A program made the position numbers and the translations under genes. 64,000 nucleotides of DNA from Apoda limacodes. Its lineage: Eukaryota > Arthropoda > Insecta > Lepidoptera > Limacodidae. The notes under the pieces were generated by a model. It saw only the letters and a program-made list of their open reading frames with translations. It did no database searches and was not told the origin of the DNA. Position 1 is the first letter of the stretch. Each line of letters starts with the position of its first letter. This document shows positions 44,037 through 55,340 of the stretch, piece after piece. The stretch lies in assembly GCA_946406115.1 (NCBI GenBank), contig OX291544.1:2232001-2296000 (forward strand), read 5' to 3'.

Positions 44037-44290
44037 TCAGCTTTTTCTACCTGTCCGTTTGATTGCGCGTATCTTAGTGATGACATGCATAAAATTCCAA
44101 GCTATACTAAATTCTTTAAATTTATTTGATATAAATTCCGGACCGTTATCTGACATGACGGTATCTGGTATTCCTTGCCTGCAAAAAACATTTTTTAGTA
44201 TATCTACAATGTGTTCAGAAGTCATTGAATTTAGTTCAATGACCTCTGTGTATTTGCTATAGTAGTCAATGATAAGTAAAAATGATTAAT
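44037..44290 (-). pseudogene. Gypsy integrase catalytic core fragment
   Basis: The minus strand reads YYSKYTEVIELNSMTSEHI, then DILKNVFCRQGIPDTVMSDN and GPEFISNKF. The second catalytic D is in SDNGPEF. The frame then runs into decayed sequence (WNFMHVIT), where the E should follow. The first D (LLVIDYYSKY) lies just at the frame edge, about 44,290. Confidence 0.82.
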
Positions 44291-44378
44291 GAAAAATGTC
44301 TGTTCCTACTTCTGACCACGCTGTGTCAGGATGTCTGTCTCAATTGTTATTCAAATGTCGGTATGTCTATCTAAATTT

Positions 44379-44714
44379 TCATTCATTTTTGTGCGCAGGC
44401 CAACTTTTACCTTTTATTTTTTTTGAGTTGTTGCATTTTATCATCTGACCTTGTGCACTTTTGTAATTAAAAAAATGGGAGTCGGTTAATGGGTTGCTCA
44501 CCGCGATCGCACACACCTGCGCGGGTGCGTCGAGGTCCTCTCCGTCTGTGTCGCCGCACGGCTCGCCACAGCCTGCGTCCTCAGGGCTGAGCCCGCTTGC
44601 GATCTTCGGCGACTCTGGCGGCGCCACCGCTAGCGACAGCGTGTCGGCCACATAAAGATATTTTACGGGTTTGTAAACTAACTGAAAAGTATAGGGTTGC
44701 AGTCTCATTAACAT
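44379..44714 (-). pseudogene. Gypsy RNaseH end and linker to integrase
   Basis: The 111-codon frame starts LMRLQPYTFQLVYKPVKYLY and VADTLSLAVAP (the RNaseH/connection end, normally VADxLSRA), then a GC-rich, acidic linker (SPEDAGCGEPCGDTDGEDLD). The GC content near 44,490-44,660 stands out against the AT-rich rest of the element. Confidence 0.78.
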
Positions 44715-44766
44715 TCTTTGTTGACGAGGAGGTGCGCCTGAAATTGGTTTATTAAATTATAATATA

Positions 44767-44772
<6 letters not shown>

Positions 44773-44811
<39 letters not shown>
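44773..44811. repeat. (TA)n microsatellite inside gypsy RNaseH
   Basis: About 19 TA units in near-perfect order, extended by AATATATAATAT on one side and ATAATAATA on the other. It interrupts the gypsy reading between a DHRPLVS motif (44,840) and the APPRQQRMLM segment (44,735), so it expanded after the element lost function. Confidence 0.9.
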
Positions 44812-44813
<2 letters not shown>

Positions 44814-44829
44814 ATAATAGTAAGTATTA

Positions 44830-45682
44830 ACTTACTAATGGTCTGTGGTCCGTTTCGACGGTTACATCTCCCCGTCCAAAAATATATGTGTTAAATTATT
44901 CACACGCATAAACACAAGCATATAATTCTTTTTAAATTTGCGCATATGCTTGTTCAGTTTTTGTCAGTGACTTAGATGCATAACAAACCGGTTTTCCATC
45001 TTACATTAGACATGCTCCTAGCCCGTGTTTACTAGCATCTACATATATGACAATGGGTTTATTAAAACTATGATATTGCAAAACAGGAGGACTGACCAAA
45101 CATTGTTTTAAATTATTGAAAAAAAATTCGTGTAGCTCTGTCCAATGCCAAGCTATATCTTTTTTTAACTTGACGTAAACGAATATCGTGTTCATGTTTT
45201 ATACTTCCAAATACAAGTAAATCATCAATGAATAGGATGACACCTTCAATATCATCAAATATTTCATAAAGCTTTTTATGAAAAATTTCTGAAGCCGATG
45301 ATATGCCGTATGGCAAACGTATATATTTAAACCTGCCATAAACTGAATTAAAAGTGCATAGGTCAGTTGAGTCCCTGTCTAACTTCACTTGCCAAAAAAA
45401 TTGTTTATCATCTAATGTGCTAAAATATTTAGCACCAGATAATTTCGCCATTAATTCATAAACGGTCGGTAACTTAAAATGTTCTCTTTTTATGGCTTTG
45501 TTTAATTCCCTAGGGTCTAGGCAAATACGTAGATCTCCGCTGGCTTTTTTCACTACCGTCATGCTGTTTACCCAGTCTGTTGGTCCCTCCACTTTAGCAA
45601 TGATACCCTGCTCTATCATTTCATCTAATTTCCGTTTGACACTTTCTCTTAACGTAATTGGGAGTATGCGTGGTGAGTGCAC
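44830..45682 (-). pseudogene. Gypsy reverse transcriptase and RNaseH
   Basis: RT frame 45,682-45,113: MIEQGIIAKVEGPTDWVNSM, DLRICLDPRELNKAIKRE, AKYFSTLDDKQFFWQVKLD, YIRLPYGISSASEIFHKKLY and VILFIDDLLVFG with catalytic FIDD (the first D is in TLDD). A frame change near 45,130 leads to RNaseH (45,195-45,001: HEFFFNNLKQCL, IVIYVDASKHGLGACL). Further pieces read PVCYASKSLTKTEQAYAQ and TVETDHRPLVS at 44,990-44,830, after which the TA run breaks the frame. Domain order and residues are ordinary for Ty3/gypsy. Confidence 0.88.
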
Positions 45683-45975
45683 AACTGCCTGTGCGTCCTC
45701 TTTTAAACGAATCTTGTATTCCCCAGGAAGACACCCTATGCCCTAACAAACATCTTTATATTCTTCCAATATGCTTCTACTTGAGTCTGCTGCCTACAGT
45801 ATACATCCATCAGTACATAGTATACAACTGTCAACCGTAGACACGTGTTTAATTAAATTTAATTCCTGGCAGGATAATTTACCTAAAATAGGGGGAGAAT
45901 CAATTTCTGCTATACTGAATTTTAAAACGTATTGGTTGTTTTTATAGTTTACTTTTAACATGCATTTACCAATAT

Positions 45976-46201
45976 GTTATAATATTGTGCTTTGTGTGAT
46001 TAATTTGAATAAAAATAAATGTATTAAAAGTTGATCAATTGATAAAATACATGAATAATAATGGCTTTTTTTCATTTATTAATTGAGTGATGTGTAAAAT
46101 CATATTGTATGAAGTGTTAAACAATGTATTAGATTGGTAATCATATCTGTAATCTAAATGTGTATTTCAAAAATCAAAAACATTTCTGTTATAATGTTAA
46201 T
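45976..46201. other. AT-rich stretch between gypsy and DIRS
   Basis: About 225 bp without recognisable features separate the gypsy break from the exact DIRS left end. It must be part of the material inserted into gypsy, so DIRS did not insert directly into the gypsy coding region. Confidence 0.4.
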
Positions 46202-46382
46202 ATTAAAAGTACTAGACCGTTATTTGAAGCTTATAAATGAGATAGGCACATCCGTTTCCCGTAGACTTCTTTAATTTAAATTCCTTTTTCCATGTGCTTG
46301 TCACGTGTTTTCGGTGTCTCGCAGGTAGTGGCGCTAACTGTCACCGTATATAGCAAGAACAGCGCCATACTTACTCATTGGC
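46202..46382 (+). repeat. DIRS left inverted terminal repeat
   Basis: It begins ATTAAAAGTACTAGACCGTT and ends ATACTTACTCATTGGC. It is the reverse complement of the right ITR from GAAGCTTATAAATGAGATAG inward, with a few mismatches. The outermost 26 bases differ from the right ITR and are instead complementary to the first half of the ICR. Confidence 0.93.
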
Positions 46383-47106
46383 GTTCTAATTCCCGTAGCG
46401 GTGACTTGTATAGCAACCAAGTGTTACCGTATAATATCTAGTGGTTTATTTTCAAATAATTTATATATTAGTGCATATTAGAAGAGAAGTATTTTAAAAA
46501 AGTGTAGATTAATTGTTGATTTCTACTTCAGTTTGCGTTGTAAATGCGTCTTAAACGTATAATAAGCGAATAATTTTTTGTGTCGTCATTTTATGGTCAA
46601 GTAGTGCAGAAGTGCTACTATTCCGATGTAAGTACAAATATTTTAAGTTTTCAAATAGCTTACCAAGTTAGACATAAATGTGGTCTTAAAGTAGGGTAAG
46701 ATGTTCAAGATGGTCATAACTACTGCTCCTTTTTAATGTAGATTCCTACTTACCGTGTAAAGAATCTATTCATGTTTTATCTAGTTAATGCATTTATTAA
46801 AGGCGATTTAAATAAATAACTAGTACACTCATGTAAATAACTAGTGCTCATTTTAATTTTAATACTTACGACTTTAAATAAATTACGGCTACCAAATTGT
46901 ATGAGAATCCTTAATAATTAGTGATGTCAATGCTCCTTTAATGTGAGATACCTTGTAATTTTTTATTCAAATCAGTTTTTCCCATTCGAAAGGTACAAAA
47001 GGCTACAACTATTTTAATTTTTCTTTGTGTTTTTGCCACCTTTCAGTTAAGAAGGTACTGGTATCTGGTTTTAATTCAGATTATAAACCGTTCGTCAGAA
47101 ATTGTA

Positions 47107-48775
47107 ATGTGTAATCTTTCTAGAATGAGTGAAGTTAATGTGCCAAACGTTGAAAAAACGGTGACCAGCGAAGTAACTGCGGCGCGCCGTAAAAGAGCTG
47201 TGAGTAGCTCAAGTAGCAGCAGCAGCAGTACCAGCAGCTCAAGTAGCTCTAGTTCAAACACTGCAAAGCAAAAGTCTAATCCAAAGCGGTCCCGACGCAG
47301 ACGCCGTAAGAAATCAAAAAGATCGGAACGGTCAAAGTTGCAGAAATTAACGAAAGAAATTGGACTCAGTCTCCCGAATATGACGCAAACCCAGAACAGT
47401 TTTCAATTTGTTCTGGGGTTAGTAGAGACCTTTATGATGATAATGATTTTACACCAAATGATCATTTAGTGTCAGATTCTGAAGTAAGTGGGAAAATTTT
47501 TAATAGTGTCGCCAACAATGATATTGCGTCAGATGCTTCTAAGTTGTCAAATTCCGAGTTTGTCTTTGGTTTACACACAAAGTTGTTAAAAGAACCGTCT
47601 GTGCCAAAAACACCCGAAAATTTTCTCAAACTGTTGAACCATGTTCAGCACTTTGGAGATTCATCATGGCCTGAAGTAAGGTATGCTGACACGCAAAAAC
47701 TTTATAAACACTCACCTGGTTTTATAGACCTTGAATCAAATGGTGAGATAAAATCGTACGATTTCTTAACACATTTGGCCAAAGAGGATAAGGCCTACGC
47801 AGGTATTACATTCTTTATACTTAAACAAAGACAAACACTGAAATACATCATTAATAGTTTACTTTCCTGGGCTAAATCAGACGTCAGTAGTTGAGATAAT
47901 TTGAATACAAAGATCGATGAACTGTTTCTGAAAAGAGATAATATTTATTTATTTAAACACTTTATTGCAATAAAATACAATAGGTGGACTTAATGCCTTA
48001 GGCATTATCTACCAGTCGACCTTAGGGTCATGCAGAAAGCTTAAGGTAGTTGTTTAAGTAGGAACGGTTATTATCTACTAACATAAACGTAACATACAGT
48101 ATAGGATTTGAATACATAAATTAAATAAATACACAGATAAATATATATATAAATATATATATATGTATCTGTGAGCAATCTCTTCCAGACAACCTTTGGG
48201 TAGAGGAGACTTTATAAAATTATTGAGTAGAATGTGCTAACTGAAACTTAACAATATAAGAAATATTCATAGTGTTTCTGTAGATCTTTTACAATTGGTA
48301 TGTGGGCATAGAGCTGAAACTATACAGGTTAGAAGGGATGCAATATTAAAACACGTTAAGGAACCAATTGTTAAAATGACTATCGATAAAATACCTCCTT
48401 CAGCAACACATATTTTTGAGGCTGATGCACTTTCATCTACTTGGAAAAGGCAGGTGGAGTACGCAAGGCCTTTTGGCCTCTTAAAACTGGAAACACTAAT
48501 AAAGGCTCTTACAAAAATATTCGCCGATCCTCGCAAGGATTTATTGATAGAAAAATGGTCCAGTCGAGCGGTGTCCATAATCATTGCTGCGCATCTGGCT
48601 CTGCCAGACCAATGCAAAATAATCCTCCACCCTCGAGGGGTGGAAACAGTACATCAACTCAAAGTGTTTATCATCGTAACATGATGGAGCATAATGCACG
48701 AGGTTCATTTCAAAACAAAAACCCGAGATTGAGGAAGAGGACGATCATATTCTTCTCATGCATCAAGAGGTAACT
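47107..48775 (+). pseudogene. DIRS gag-like ORF, frameshifted, interrupted
   Basis: The N-terminal frame (47,107 onward) has a serine run of about 19 Ser/Thr, then a strongly basic block (KRSRRRRRKKSKRSERSK), which would suit nucleic-acid binding or nuclear import. After a frame change near 47,350-47,460, 47,469-47,894 reads SEFVFGLHTKLLKEPSVPKT and HLAKEDKAYAGITF. A LINE tail interrupts at 47,945; 48,256 onward resumes LLQLVCGHRAETIQVRRDAI. After another shift, a C-terminal part follows (GFIDRKMVQSSG, NNPPPSRGGNSTS). The order fits DIRS gag; I know no catalytic residues to test. Confidence 0.7.
47945..48252 (-). mobile_element. LINE 3' tail inserted in DIRS gag
   Basis: ATTTATTTATTTAAACACTT, then TATTGCAATAAAATACAATAGGTGGACTTAATGCC, is a familiar lepidopteran LINE 3' end, here on the minus strand with an (AAATA)n-like tail. 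AATAT at 47,940-47,944 and 48,253-48,257 could be a 5-bp TSD. Joining across it restores the DIRS gag reading (KRDN then IRNI). Confidence 0.68.
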
Positions 48776-48780
48776 CTCAA

Positions 48781-49694
48781 CGTTACTCGTTTACGTTAAT
48801 GACTCGAGGACATTCAAAGCCGGACAACTAAGTTTTTGCTTCAAAAAATGGAAGGAACTTGGAGCCCTACACATAATACTAAAACTATTACAAGGCTACC
48901 GCATACCGTTTGTTCAAAGACCCCCACTAACCATTCCGATGGGACAATTTAAAGTCTCTACCCGTAGAAAAAGTAGCCACTCTTGTAGAAAAAGTTGGTC
49001 TGATTCTAAATCAAGAGAGTGTATCGTTAGCCGAAATACAGAGTTTGGTAGGGCTGTCAAGCTTCGCAAGTTTTGTTGTCCCACGGGGCCGTTTACATCA
49101 TCGTCTGCTGCTAATGCACATGAATGCAATGTTACTGCATCCAAGAAAAAGGTCAGTTTTGCCCCAAATGGTAAAAGCCGAATTAACATGGTGGCCTCTA
49201 AACAGTCATTTACCTACAATGCTGCACCTTCCTCCACCAGTGCACTTACTTACAACCGACGCTTTGGATTTAGCATGGGGAGCCCAGTTAAACAACATTC
49301 CTCTAAGCAAAGGGGAAAGACCTGCATTGCAATCAAAAAGAAATGTTAGCCATTCTTCATGTAATTCGAAATTATACACACATGTTAAGTCACAGCTCGC
49401 TTCGAATAAAGTGCGACAACATGACTGTGCATCTGCGCAAAGAGGGTTGGTAAATCACTGGCACTCATGGAAATAACACATCATCTGTTGACACTGATAG
49501 ACGAGTATCAGATAATCTTTACGATTCATTGCATTCCGGGCCGATACAACAGTCACGCCGACCACCTATCAAGACATCGTGTCTTACCAGAATGGCATCT
49601 GAAACCGAACTGTCTCGAAAATATATTTTCGAAATGGGGGACTCCAATGATAGACCTTCTTGCCTCAGAGAGAGCTCACGTAGTTTGCAATTAT
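48781..49694 (+). pseudogene. DIRS RT remnants and RNaseH, core deleted
   Basis: The RT N-terminus reads AGQLSFCFKKWKELGAPHII and LLQGYRIPFVQRPPL (48,820-48,930), a hallmark of DIRS RT. The fingers and palm, with the YxDD motif, are gone. The next conserved part is the thumb: VEKVATLVEKVGLILNQ, LVGLSSFASFVVPRGRLHHR (48,960-49,100). RNaseH follows: AELTWWPLNSHLP, HLLTTDALDLAWGAQL with catalytic D, then YNSHADHLSRHRVLPEWHL (49,540-49,605). Several frames are used. The reading breaks at 49,694 with the LINE insertion and resumes at 53,862. Confidence 0.85.
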
Positions 49695-49848
49695 ATAGGT
49701 GTCGCTACTGTTGACAACAGCAAGTTTGAAATTGCTCCGTGTTAAAATAATGATTTTATTTATTTTAACGTAATATTTTGAATTGAAAACAATTGTTTTT
49801 AAAACTAGTTTATTGTATTAAATATTGTGGCAAAAAACAACTGACATT

Positions 49849-50784
49849 ATGGCACACTCAAAGAGCAAAACAAGTGGAAAAGAGGACTTGGACAAAAGGT
49901 TAGCTGACGTTATTTTAAATTCAGAGGACAAAGAAATGAAAGAGAAGTTAAACGGCTGCTATGACCTTATTGTAATACAACAACGTGAACTCCTATTACA
50001 AAAACAAGTACTTAACGAGCTACTCAATACTGTGCAAAACTCACCTGGCGGTGGAAAACGATCACCTGGCCATGGCATAACAACACCACACACATCTGTT
50101 GCACATCACTTTCCCGCAAACTTAATCACCAGTTAACATATGTCACTAAATGAGTCCGGTCCTCAAGGTTTGATATTGCTGGATACTATAGACACCCAAA
50201 CTGTCCACCAGCAAAGCTTGCAAAAAGATACTTTAGTACGAAACCAGATCCGCAGTGTTCCAGCGGCATCGGCGACATCGGTAAGGGTGCCAGCGGCCGC
50301 TGCTACCGCGGACAAGCCGCGCCGCGCTGCTCCTTCAGCCGCCAGCTGTGATACAGGCGCCAGCGCCAGCAACCAGCGCACAGATGTCGTCGAATCAACA
50401 GTCGATAAAAACGTAACGCCAATCAACTCAAAAGCTCGTCATCTATGCAATGTGTCTGCTCCAAACCCGGCACCTAGTTCACAACCTGGCCTCAGAGCCG
50501 CCGCACCACGACCCGTCAGCCTGCACGTGATCAACCTGAGCGTTGACACCTCGTCGCAGGCCGTTCTCCACCACGTCCACACCGAGCTAAGTGTCGAGAA
50601 TGCGCAGTGCGAGCAGTTGGTGGTCCCCAGGAGCAACTACTCGTCCTGCAAGTTCGACGTGCCCGCCGATCAAGTGAACTTGGTGAAGAATGCGAAGCAC
50701 TGGCCAGCCGGTGTATCAATTAGGCGATTTAATGTGGTTTGCCCAAAAAACTTGAAAAATCCTGCCTCAAAAACACCACGCTAG
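49849..50784 (+). pseudogene. LINE ORF1 with one in-frame stop
   Basis: Start chosen at ATG 49,849 (MAHSKSKTSGKEDLDKRLAD). The same frame runs to 50,784 with a single TAA at 50,134-50,136, so ORF1 is about 311 codons broken by one nonsense change. The N-terminus is charged and helical (VIQQRELLLQKQVLNELL looks coiled-coil). The middle is Ala/Ser/Pro-rich, and the C-terminus (HVINLSVDTSSQAVLHHVHT, RSNYSSCKFDVPADQ, GVSIRRFNV) resembles the RNA-binding part of insect LINE ORF1 proteins. EN follows within about 100 bp. Confidence 0.75.
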
Positions 50785-50889
50785 ACGCAAATATCAATTT
50801 AAAATGTTCGATCGATCTGTGGGAAAATCGCGTTATTAGATTTGTTATTGAGTGTTGAGAGGCCAGACGTTTTAGCATGCAGTGAAACT

Positions 50890-53577
50890 TAGTGTAAAAA
50901 AACAGTGATTGAGCGAGTTCGGCTATGTGGGTATGAACTGGCGGGTAGCTACTGCCGCACGCGCATCGCCCATAGCGGTGTTGCACTATTCACACTGGGT
51001 GATATTACTTACCGCCAGCGAAACGACCTACAGAGCCTGGCTGTTCAATTTCATTTTGAGTTTGCTGCCATCGAAATTATTGATTCTAATTTAATTATTA
51101 TTGTTTTATATCGCACGGGCAATGGAAATTTTGACATTTTTTTAAAAAACTTAGAATTGTTATTAGGTAAGTTAATAGACGAAAATAAGAGATTCACATT
51201 AGTCGGCGACCAAAATGTGGACTTTTTGTCTGAAAATAGATTGAGGCGACGAGTAGATGATGTCTTACAATGTTACTCGTGTACAAACTCGTTCTAACCC
51301 GTGTGTCAGCGCACAGTTCGACATCCATCGACTGCGGAGTTATACCTTGTGACCGCGGTGACGTCACAGCGGCACCTCTGGACACCGTTGTCAGCGACCA
51401 AAATGCACAGGTTTTTTGTTAGACGTGGATCGACCGACCCGCGCCCGCCCCAAACACAACTCTTTTATACAAAAGAGGTTATATAATAATCAATCGTTAG
51501 CTGCGTTTTATGTTGACATAGATAATTATAATTGGAATTTTATTTTTGACATGAATATTACTATTAATGATAATTTCACTAAATTATTTAATATTTTGAC
51601 ATACTACATTGACATTTACTTTCCTATAAAAAATATATCAAAAAAGAAAATAAATCATGTACCATGGTTGACGGAAACGGTTACGAAACTTATCTCAAAT
51701 TATAACGACTTGACTGAAATGAAACGACAATACCCAGCCTTAACGGAATCAATTACTCATTACTGTAATTATATTAAAAATGAGACATTTACTGCTCGCA
51801 AAAATTACACGGAGACCCGTCTGCAAGATAGTAAAAACCCGTTGAAAGAAATGTGGCGCATAGTTGACGAGGAAGTGTCCACCAAACCACCTAGACACTC
51901 TATTTCGCTAAAAAATCACGATGGAACGGAGATCGAACCGAACTCCGTGCCTGAATACCTAAATAGGCACTTCCTTACAGTAGCGTCAAAATATAAGGTG
52001 GAAGTAGACAAACATAAGTCTATCTTAGTTGTTAATAATTGCATAGGCAATGCAGATGCACCTGAATTGGTGTTGCCCAAAATTACACTCGCAGACCTCA
52101 GCCGCACGCTGCGTTCCATGGTAAAGACCCGCATCACCCGCGATATTTATGACATTTCGGTAGACCTACTCCTGTGCTTATGGCTGGTTCTATCCCTTAT
52201 ACTGGTAGAACTTATTAACAGTATGTTTTCGTCCGGTATATACCCCGACTTACTTAAAAGCACACGAGTATGTCCAGTTTATAAAGGAAAAGGCGAAAGG
52301 TGCTCTGTAGATTACTATAGACCGATAACTATAGTGCCCAACATCTCAAAAATTATTGAATCTATTTAATCGAACTCCTTAATGCAACACCTCGAAACGA
52401 CCTACTTACTGACAGACAATACGCTTATAGCATAAAAAGATCAACTACAGAAGCGGCCCATAAAATTTATGACTGCATCGCAACAGCTTTAGACGATAGG
52501 TACAAAGTGGCAGGAATATTCTGCGACCTGTCAAAAGCGTTCGATGTAGTCAATTTTGAGTTACTTTTAGAAAAAAATAAGCATTATGGCATCAACAACC
52601 ATTACATATGTGTGACCTGTTTCGGTCTTTCAGTTCAATTAGAAATCGAGGGCAAAAGTGTAAAGTCGAATCCAGGCCAAGTGAGTGTTGGTATTCCACA
52701 GGGATCAGCCCTCGGTAATTCTTTGTTTTCGCTCTTTATGAACGACCTCCCATCATCAGTTACAGAGGGCTTGACGGTGTTGTTTGCCGATGACACAACA
52801 GTGGTGGTGAGCGCACGCACGTACGAACAGTTTGAACGCAAGATAGCAAACGCGTGCGCTTAGCTCAACGCGTGGTTCTCGCTGAATGGCCTCGTCCTCA
52901 ACATAACCAAGTCCGACGTTATATTATTTTCCGTCGGAAACCCTAATTTGACGCCACCAGTACAGAGTCCGATGCCAATATACGAGTTATGTACGTTTCT
53001 CGGGTTTACCCTAGACGCCAGACTTAACTGGAAACGCCACGTGTCTACGCTTTGTGAAAAGCTAAGTAGTGCAGTATTCGCACTACGAAAGCTTAAACCA
53101 CTTATTTCCGACGTCGCGTTACTACAGATCTATTTTGCATATTTTCACTCTCTTTTGTCGAACGGCATAATGCTATGGGGCAACTCGACAGACTCCAATC
53201 GAGTATTTATAATTCAAAAGAGAGCTCTTCGCACACTGGCGGGTGTAAAACTGTTTAAAAAACTTGGGATAATGACACTCTATTCTCAATATGTGTTTGA
53301 CCTCATAATGTACACTCGACGCAACATAAACACCTGCAAACGCATTAGCATCCCTGGCAGAGTGACTCGCCAAACTGGGCGCCTGCAACGTGTGCCACGA
53401 CGGTTGGCGCTGCTTGATAAAAACCCGCGAGCCGTAGGTTCCGCTTACTATGAGCATCTGCCCGTCGAACTAAAGAAAGAACCCTCAAACCCGATATTTG
53501 GTCGCCGACTGAAAGAACTTTTATTGACGAAATCACTGTATTCTGTCAAAGAATACAGTGAAAAGCTGCGATTTTGA
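50890..53577 (+). pseudogene. LINE ORF2: endonuclease and reverse transcriptase
   Basis: EN pieces: ERVRLCGYELAGSYCRT, IVLYRTGNGN, TLVGDQNVDFL (50,905-51,297), then an altered segment to 51,416. RT frame 51,416-52,369: DYYRPITIVPNISKIIES. After TAA at 52,367, a new frame reads SKAFDVVNFELL, GIPQGSALGNSLFSLFMNDL and VLFADDTTVVV with catalytic FADD (52,507-52,863). A TAG at 52,861 is followed in frame by the C-terminal domain (FLGFTLDARLNWKRH, GIMLWGNSTDSNRVF, IQKRALRTLAGV), ending TGA at 53,575. It is one of the better preserved ORF2 copies here. Confidence 0.87.
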
Positions 53578-53861
53578 TTTTATCTTTTTTTTTCAATTAA
53601 TTTTGATTACATTTATTTATTCGTTTTTAATTTTGACATTTCTTTATTTTTATTTTGATATTTTGACATTTCGTATTGAATATTGATTCAATTTATTTAT
53701 TTTTTTACATTTTTGACATATTTGTTTTGAATATTATAATTCCTTATAATTTTATTTTTGTATTTGACGATCCTTTTCTTTGAATTTATTATGTATATTT
53801 TTTTAAGACATAATGTAATTTTTAAAAAGAAATAAATAACATAAATGACATACATACATAT

Positions 53862-54160
53862 GTGTCCCTAGACCTAAAAGACCCCAAGGCTCTCTTTTAC
53901 GACGCATTCAGCGTAAACTGGAATTACCCTCTGGCGTTGGTTTTTTCTCCACTATTTCTAGTACCAAAAGTACTGACACATCTCAATCAATCAACAGGTG
54001 TCTTTCTGTTAGTGGTGCCCCGGTGGCAGAAGGTATTTTGGCGAGCAGATCTCAGACCCAGAGCCCTCGAAGCACCATTAGTTATAGACATATCAACGGG
54101 CCTTCCACCACCGAACGTGGAGAATCTGATACTCGAGGTTTGGAGATGTGGGGCTGGACT
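53862..54160 (+). pseudogene. DIRS region after RNaseH, resumed
   Basis: This continues the frame cut by the [61 protein letters not shown]. The pattern DAFSxxW...L.YxFPPxxLIxxVL and VAPxWPxQxW is the DIRS segment between RNaseH and the recombinase. The frame is open to about 54,170. Confidence 0.8.
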
Positions 54161-54174
54161 AAGGAGTTAGGCGA

Positions 54175-55130
54175 TTAGGATGCTAACGAAATATCCTAGT
54201 TAAAGAGCTCTTGGCGGCGGTTGACAGCGAAAACGTATCTAGTAGCATGGCAAATGTGGTTAGCTTGGTCCAAATCTAAACAATTCGTTTTTGATAAGCC
54301 TAGCTAAGAATTAGCACAGTTCCTGGCCGATTTACATCTTACTATGGGTTATCAGCGATCACTATTCGTTTACACAAATCCGTGGTCTCCACGCTTTGTA
54401 ACGTAGAAACATCAAGCCGTCTAAGTTCTCATGTGCTAGTCAAACATATACTAAAATCCATATCACTTAAAAATGCAAAAAGTATAAAACCACCTATTTG
54501 GGATGTTGAGAGTTTAATTAAATTTTTATCAACTTGCTCCATAGATAAAAGTAATATTTTCCAAGTTTCACAGCATACAGCCATTCTTTTACTGTTATGC
54601 ATGGGTCGTCGCATTCACGATCTGACTTTACTTAGAGTGGATCCAGATCATTATATTAGATCAAATGATAGTGTGATTTTTTGGCCTGAGTTTGGCTCTA
54701 AGACTGATAATAGTGAGCATAGGCAGTCGGGCTGGAAATTGATGGTTAATACGGAGAATGTTCTACAAAACCCTACCTTAGTATCGAATACTATGATAAA
54801 ATTACTGGACGATAGACGAAGAGCTAAAATAACTGCTTAATTATTTGTAACTGTCAGGGGTTTAGCTAACCCTGCCTCACGAACAGTAATTGGAGGATGG
54901 ATCAAAAGTTTATTTAAAGTTGCAAATATCCAATTCTCCCCCGGGAGTGTACGATCAGCAGTGGCATCGAAAAACTGGCTAAGCTTTCCACTGGATGAAT
55001 TTCTGTCACCTGGAAATTGGGAATCAGGAGACACTTTTCAGAAGTTTTATAGGCGTGAAGTTATGCCCAACGTTGATTCTTCTGGTATTACAAAATTTTT
55101 CGAGCCTATTTGTAAAAAGATATGTGTATG
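54175..55130 (+). pseudogene. DIRS tyrosine recombinase
   Basis: A core-binding part lies in shifted frames at 54,175-54,380 (SWRRLTAKTYLVAWQMWL, FLADLHLTMGY). The catalytic domain is in 54,382-54,840: IKPPIWDVESLIKFLSTC, HTAILLLLCMGRRIHDLTLL (box I arginine), then after an in-frame TAA (54,838-54,840) SRTVIGGWIKSLF, SPGSVRSAVASKNW (box II arginine; the usual H three residues before it is G here) and FQKFYRREV with the nucleophilic tyrosine. It would cut and join the circular DNA intermediate of the element. One stop and N-terminal frameshifts inactivate it. Confidence 0.88.
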
Positions 55131-55340
55131 TCAATTCCTTCAAGTTGTATTTTTATTTTTGTTATTGATAAATTATTATTTTTTATTATTATTTTGTTAT
55201 TGGTAACTGAAATAATCAGTTTAATGATTATAAAATAAATGATTATTACCTATTCTCTCTTTTTGTGTTTAAAGTCACATTGGCGTATTCTTATATTTTA
55301 GTTTAAGTTTCCACTGTCTCACCAGGCGATAACAAACAAT

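Larger units (their letters stand above)
43408..45975 (-). mobile_element. Ty3/gypsy retrotransposon, pol half (RT, RNaseH, integrase)
   Basis: Minus-strand coding pieces run in the order pre-RT, RT, RNaseH, integrase. The 45,960 end reads GKCMLKVNYKNNQYVLKFS, the segment that normally follows protease. The protease half lies at 58,747-59,370 on the same strand and ends GYSGHSIKAI, so the two halves belong to one element split by a 12.8-kb insertion. It looks like the insect gypsy type usually annotated as K02A2.6-like. Stops and shifts make it inactive. Confidence 0.85.
49695..53858 (+). mobile_element. CR1/Jockey-superfamily LINE nested in DIRS
   Basis: The DIRS frame VVCNY is interrupted at 49,694 and resumes VSLDLKD at 53,862. 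Between are a short 5' UTR, ORF1 (49,849), EN-RT ORF2 and a 3' UTR ending in ACATACATACATA, a simple-repeat tail of the CR1 type. TATAGGTGTCGCTA (49,692-49,705) and TATGTGTCCCTA (53,859-53,870) may be a diverged TSD; otherwise TAT is the only duplicated sequence. At about 4.2 kb it is close to full length, but parts of EN are deleted. Confidence 0.88.

Noticed and set aside
50163..50719. Minus-strand frames of 62-87 codons
   Set aside because: They are shadows of the GC-richer LINE ORF1 on the plus strand.
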